From assembly GCA_031260455.1 (NCBI GenBank), contig JAIRJW010000060.1, forward strand, positions 1 through 42,947: a DNA stretch of 42,947 nt, written 5' to 3'. This stretch comes from Fluviicola sp. (lineage in GTDB: Bacteria > Bacteroidota > Bacteroidia > Flavobacteriales_D > Crocinitomicaceae). The translations under genes and the position numbers were made by a program. Position 1 is the stretch's first letter; each line of letters starts with the position of its first letter. Under the pieces are notes generated by a model. That model was given only the letters and a program-made list of their open reading frames with translations, had not been told where the DNA came from and ran no database searches. Of this stretch, positions 40,317 through 42,947 are shown piece after piece.

Positions 40317-41438
40317 ATGATTGAAAGAACCCTGGAACCGATTCTTCGCCAGAAATGTCGGGAAAGTAAAATTGTAGTGCTCAAGGGAGCGCGAAGAACC
40401 GGCCGGTTGACACTTGTTTCCCGCATCTTCAATTTGGAAGATCCGCAGGTAGGAATAATCGACTGCTCGGCTAAAAAAGAACGAAAGCAGATGAACTCGC
40501 TGGAGCAGTTGAAAGTATTCAGCAGAGATAAGAGGGTAATCATCATCCGCGATGCGCAGTTGCTGGAACCGTTGCAGGATTATATTGACTTTGCTATCGA
40601 ATCCGATTCTTTGGAAAACCTGATATTGGTTTGTTCTTTCGAACCGGAATTGCATGAAGATTTGTGGGAGGCATTACGCAACCAGGGACTGGAACTGAAC
40701 CTGTTTTCGCTTACCTATGCCGAAAGTGCCAAATTTCACGGCCTGGTCCAGGAAGATAAAGAACTGGAACAACGTCTGATCTATGGATATTACCCCGAAG
40801 TAATTACCAGTCCGGGGAGCACTGAACAAATCATCTCTGACATCCTCGAAACCGGTATTTTTACACAGCTCGGTGCTTCCGAGCGAATTAACAAAAAGGA
40901 GAACCTGATCCGTTTGTTGCGCCATTTGGCATTCAGCATCGGGAAAGTGATCAGTTTTAATGACCTGGGCAAAAAGTGTAATCTGGATAATGAAACCGTG
41001 GAACGCTATGTAAAATTGTTTACCAAAGCGAATTTATTGGTGCTCATACCTTCATACAATAACGGAAGCCGTTACGAACTAAAGAAAAGCCATGTGGTTT
41101 ATTTTCTTGATAATGGAATCCGGAATGCCCTGATCCGCGCTTTCCAGCCATTGGAATTTCGCAACGATGTGGAAGAATTATGGCGCAATTTCGTCATCAG
41201 TGAACGATTTAAGGCCAATCAGTACGCAGATAAACACCCCGAATCATTCTTTTGGCTGACACATACCAAACAGGAAGTGGATTACCTGGAAATTGCAAAT
41301 GGAGAAGCTTTCGGAGTCAAGATGTGCTGGGAGGATTCGAAAAAGATCAAAGTTCCAACTTCGTTCCAGGAATTGTATCCGCAAATCAAAGTAACCGGTG
41401 TAAACAAAAAAACATTCTGGACTTTCTTAAAAAAATAG
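40317..41438 (+). CDS. AAA_14/DUF4143-type protein with degenerate Walker motifs
   Basis: A 373-residue protein with the plan of prokaryotic AAA_14 plus DUF4143 ATPases: an N-terminal nucleotide-binding fold, then GYYPEVITSPG, LLRHLAFSIGKVISFNDLGKKCNLDNETVERYVKLFTKANLL (winged helix) and a C-terminal DUF4143 nuclease-like region (YFLDNGIRNALI, SFFWLTHTKQEVDYLEI). The P-loop reads GARRTGRLT: Arg30 stands where lysine is needed and Leu31 where Ser/Thr is expected. The Walker B region reads VIIIRDAQ, without the usual acidic pair. It may therefore bind nucleotide poorly or not at all. The frame is intact, and the C-terminal E-V-D-Y-L motif is preserved. Function unknown. Confidence 0.8.
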   Translation: MIERTLEPILRQKCRESKIVVLKGARRTGRLTLVSRIFNLEDPQVGIIDCSAKKERKQMNSLEQLKVFSRDKRVIIIRDAQLLEPLQDYIDFAIESDSLENLILVCSFEPELHEDLWEALRNQGLELNLFSLTYAESAKFHGLVQEDKELEQRLIYGYYPEVITSPGSTEQIISDILETGIFTQLGASERINKKENLIRLLRHLAFSIGKVISFNDLGKKCNLDNETVERYVKLFTKANLLVLIPSYNNGSRYELKKSHVVYFLDNGIRNALIRAFQPLEFRNDVEELWRNFVISERFKANQYADKHPESFFWLTHTKQEVDYLEIANGEAFGVKMCWEDSKKIKVPTSFQELYPQIKVTGVNKKTFWTFLKK

Positions 41439-41562
41439 TACGATTTATACGGACATAGTTTTGTTCTACGACAATCTCTGTTAAAATAAGGGAAAAAGAC
41501 AGTACCCAGTCAAATCCGAACCGGAACAACGATTCAAATTCAACCGGGTTTTGTCAATCAGA

Positions 41563-42027
41563 TTATTTCCGTTTCAGAGTCCATTTGCCTTTGTAAACAA
41601 TACTGCTCATCGGTTCTCCGGTTGTCATGTTCCGCCAGATAAACTCAAAGTAGCCATCATCTACGGTATAAGCGCTCCCTTTTTGGGTATAGGTTCCTTC
41701 GAAATACACGTCTCCTTTAAAGGAGCCAGTCATTCCGTTCGCAAAAGCCACAGGTTTATTGCTGTTCAAATAAAGGATGTAAGAACACACGAATTTATTA
41801 TCCTTCACTTTGAGGAACGTATACCCGTTAAAGATGCTAACGTGTACTTCCTGGCCATTTCTCTGTTTAATTTTCTTTTCCTGTATTGTTCCATAATCTG
41901 TGAAAACATCCCCACTGTCAAACATCAGACGCATTTCATAGGTATGCTTTCCGTTTTCCTTGTGACAGCCAGAAAGAAATATACAGATAAAGACGAGTAA
42001 AAACGGTATTATTCTGATTCCAAACAT
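41563..42027 (-). CDS. Hypothetical lipoprotein
   Basis: A 154-residue protein with a lipobox: a hydrophobic segment ending FLSGC, so it should be lipidated at Cys21. The mature part is rich in beta strands (YEMRLMFDSGD, YFEFIWRNMTTGE) and has no recognised domain. It begins 4 bases after the stop of another lipoprotein gene and belongs to a three-gene minus-strand operon. The stretch 41439-41562 shows no clear terminator, only a weak AACCGG/CCGGTT pairing. Confidence 0.65.
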   Translation of the reverse strand: MFGIRIIPFLLVFICIFLSGCHKENGKHTYEMRLMFDSGDVFTDYGTIQEKKIKQRNGQEVHVSIFNGYTFLKVKDNKFVCSYILYLNSNKPVAFANGMTGSFKGDVYFEGTYTQKGSAYTVDDGYFEFIWRNMTTGEPMSSIVYKGKWTLKRK

Positions 42028-42031
42028 CGCT

Positions 42032-42466
42032 CTATTCTTTTCGGGTTAGTTGAAATGTGCCGCTCACAGGTGATGCACCAGATGGCAAAGTACCATCATT
42101 TAGGAAATGAACCAGCAAATGATCTGCATCGTGTTCCTCATACGTGATTTTGGCATCTATTAGTAAACCTGGAGCATAAAAAGACTCATCTATCATTTTT
42201 GAATAAGATCCGACACTGAAATTTTTCAGGGAACTAATTCCCCCCAATTTCTGCCTTACCATAAAATAGTAATAAGGAGAACTGGCATCTGGCCCGGAAA
42301 CCTCTCCGGTTGCCGTATCCTGCACCCCGTTCGTATTCCAGGTACAGACAAAATCAAATATTCCCGAATCAAAATCATCCAATGCTCCTTTTTCCTTTTT
42401 TCTGCAGGAAAGGGCAATTAGTAGTATTAAACTACAGCTTAACCACTTTAATATGGATTGTTTCAT
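42032..42466 (-). CDS. Hypothetical lipoprotein overlapping a T9SS gene
   Basis: A 144-residue protein with lipobox LIALSC (Cys at about 21). The rest is a small beta-rich domain (DFVCTWNTNGVQDTATGEVSG, VSGTFQLTRKE) of unknown function. Its start overlaps the 3' end of the upstream T9SS gene by 35 bases in another frame, suggesting coupled translation. No function assigned. Confidence 0.65.
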   Translation of the reverse strand: MKQSILKWLSCSLILLIALSCRKKEKGALDDFDSGIFDFVCTWNTNGVQDTATGEVSGPDASSPYYYFMVRQKLGGISSLKNFSVGSYSKMIDESFYAPGLLIDAKITYEEHDADHLLVHFLNDGTLPSGASPVSGTFQLTRKE

Positions 42467-42947
42467 AGTTAGTATATGTTAATATAAGCGTGTATATTCC
42501 CGACGCTACTTCACGAAGATCGTACATTTTATTGGAAGGATCAAATTCTTTTACCTCCGCACCGCTCTGATCCAGCAAAATCACCTGCTGTAATTCTTCG
42601 GTTGTCGCAATCTGTAAAAAATCCAATGTCGGATTGGGATAAACCACTGTTTCACGATTCTCTGTCTCTGTCCTGCCGGTTCCCGCCGTTTGGTTTGATA
42701 AGGCAATTTCTTCCAGTTCAGTGACCGTCGGCATTTTGATATAATTACTCCGATCCCTTCCGCTCGTTACCGGAGCAACAAAACTACCTACCTGGTTCTC
42801 CAACCCACAGGTTGGGCAGGAATTGTTCACCGCAATGGCATAAGGCGTATTGGAGGACGTGAAATCATTCCCGCAGGTGATTTTTCCCACTTCTATCGTA
42901 ATGGATCCCAATGAATCCGGATCGTAAATCCCTTCATTCAGCTCCAC
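42432..42947 (-). CDS. T9SS type A sorting-domain protein (5' partial)
   Basis: The frame runs off the right edge of the window, so the N-terminus is missing. The C-terminal 75 residues are a T9SS sorting domain: VVYPNPTLDFLQIATTEELQQVILLDQSGAEVKEF, then REVASGIYTLIL and a closing KVVKL. The part before it has a CPTCG cysteine pair and no named domain. It is the first gene of the operon with the two lipoproteins. Confidence 0.82.
   Translation of the reverse strand: MELNEGIYDPDSLGSITIEVGKITCGNDFTSSNTPYAIAVNNSCPTCGLENQVGSFVAPVTSGRDRSNYIKMPTVTELEEIALSNQTAGTGRTETENRETVVYPNPTLDFLQIATTEELQQVILLDQSGAEVKEFDPSNKMYDLREVASGIYTLILTYTNYETIHIKVVKL

Noticed and set aside
1..42947. CRISPR arrays, insertion sequences, prophage or rRNA genes
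   Set aside because: No regularly spaced direct repeats, transposase, integrase or phage structural genes, and no rRNA sequence were seen.

Overview
The window reads as a chromosomal segment of a Bacteroidota bacterium, most likely in the order Flavobacteriales. Four things support this: type IX secretion (T9SS) sorting domains and a PorZ-like protein; many matches to the Bacteroidota promoter (TTG or TTTG near -33, TAnnTTTG near -7); Bacteroidota families such as DUF4271; and weak Shine-Dalgarno sequences. A Crocinitomicaceae/Fluviicola-like source is a guess. No phage, insertion sequence, CRISPR array or rRNA was seen.

Layout. 1-780 is the 3' end of a PKD-repeat T9SS cargo gene. 1.1-2.3 kb is an AT-rich pair (COG4705 membrane protein, DUF4440 protein), followed by a possible structured RNA and tRNA-Arg. 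2.8-5.8 kb is porZ-recO. 5.8-13.8 kb is mostly housekeeping on the minus strand: ABC-F ATPase, small membrane protein, lysS, rluB with an outer-membrane protein, glutaryl-CoA dehydrogenase. 13.9-22.3 kb on the plus strand has DUF4271-hemD, a class A PBP, and scoA and scoB separated by a GT-C glycosyltransferase gene, then a DPM1-like GT2. 22.3-26.8 kb has an acyltransferase, a LysE transporter, a MORN-like repeat protein and YraN. 26.8-28.5 kb is an accessory patch: a Fic gene, a GC-rich hairpin element overlapping its 3' end, and a twice-frameshifted secreted-protein gene. 28.5-32.6 kb has hemW, a GT2, an amidase, ssb and tRNA-Asn. 32.8-36.7 kb is a two-component pair (hybrid kinase and sigma-54-type regulator), followed by about 680 bases without genes but rich in inverted repeats, then tRNA-Leu. 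37.7-42.9 kb has hutI, a TraB/GumN protein, a DUF4143-type ATPase with broken nucleotide-binding motifs, and a three-gene lipoprotein/T9SS operon running off the window.

How the parts may work together. The GT-C enzyme and the DPM1-like GT2 could form a lipid-linked sugar donor and acceptor pair. ScoA and ScoB are two subunits of one CoA-transferase although their genes are separated. The kinase (His, Asp and HPt sites) and the regulator look like one phosphorelay, and three perfect copies of TTTTCANNNTGAAAA lie just before and just after this gene pair.

The most notable signals are: the TTTTCANNNTGAAAA sites; the structured, possibly transcribed region after them; the -7 box lying exactly 4 nt before the start codon in four genes, which predicts leaderless mRNAs; the ATPase with degenerate Walker motifs; and the small frameshifted gene beside fic. 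All calls come from reading the sequence; no database search was run.
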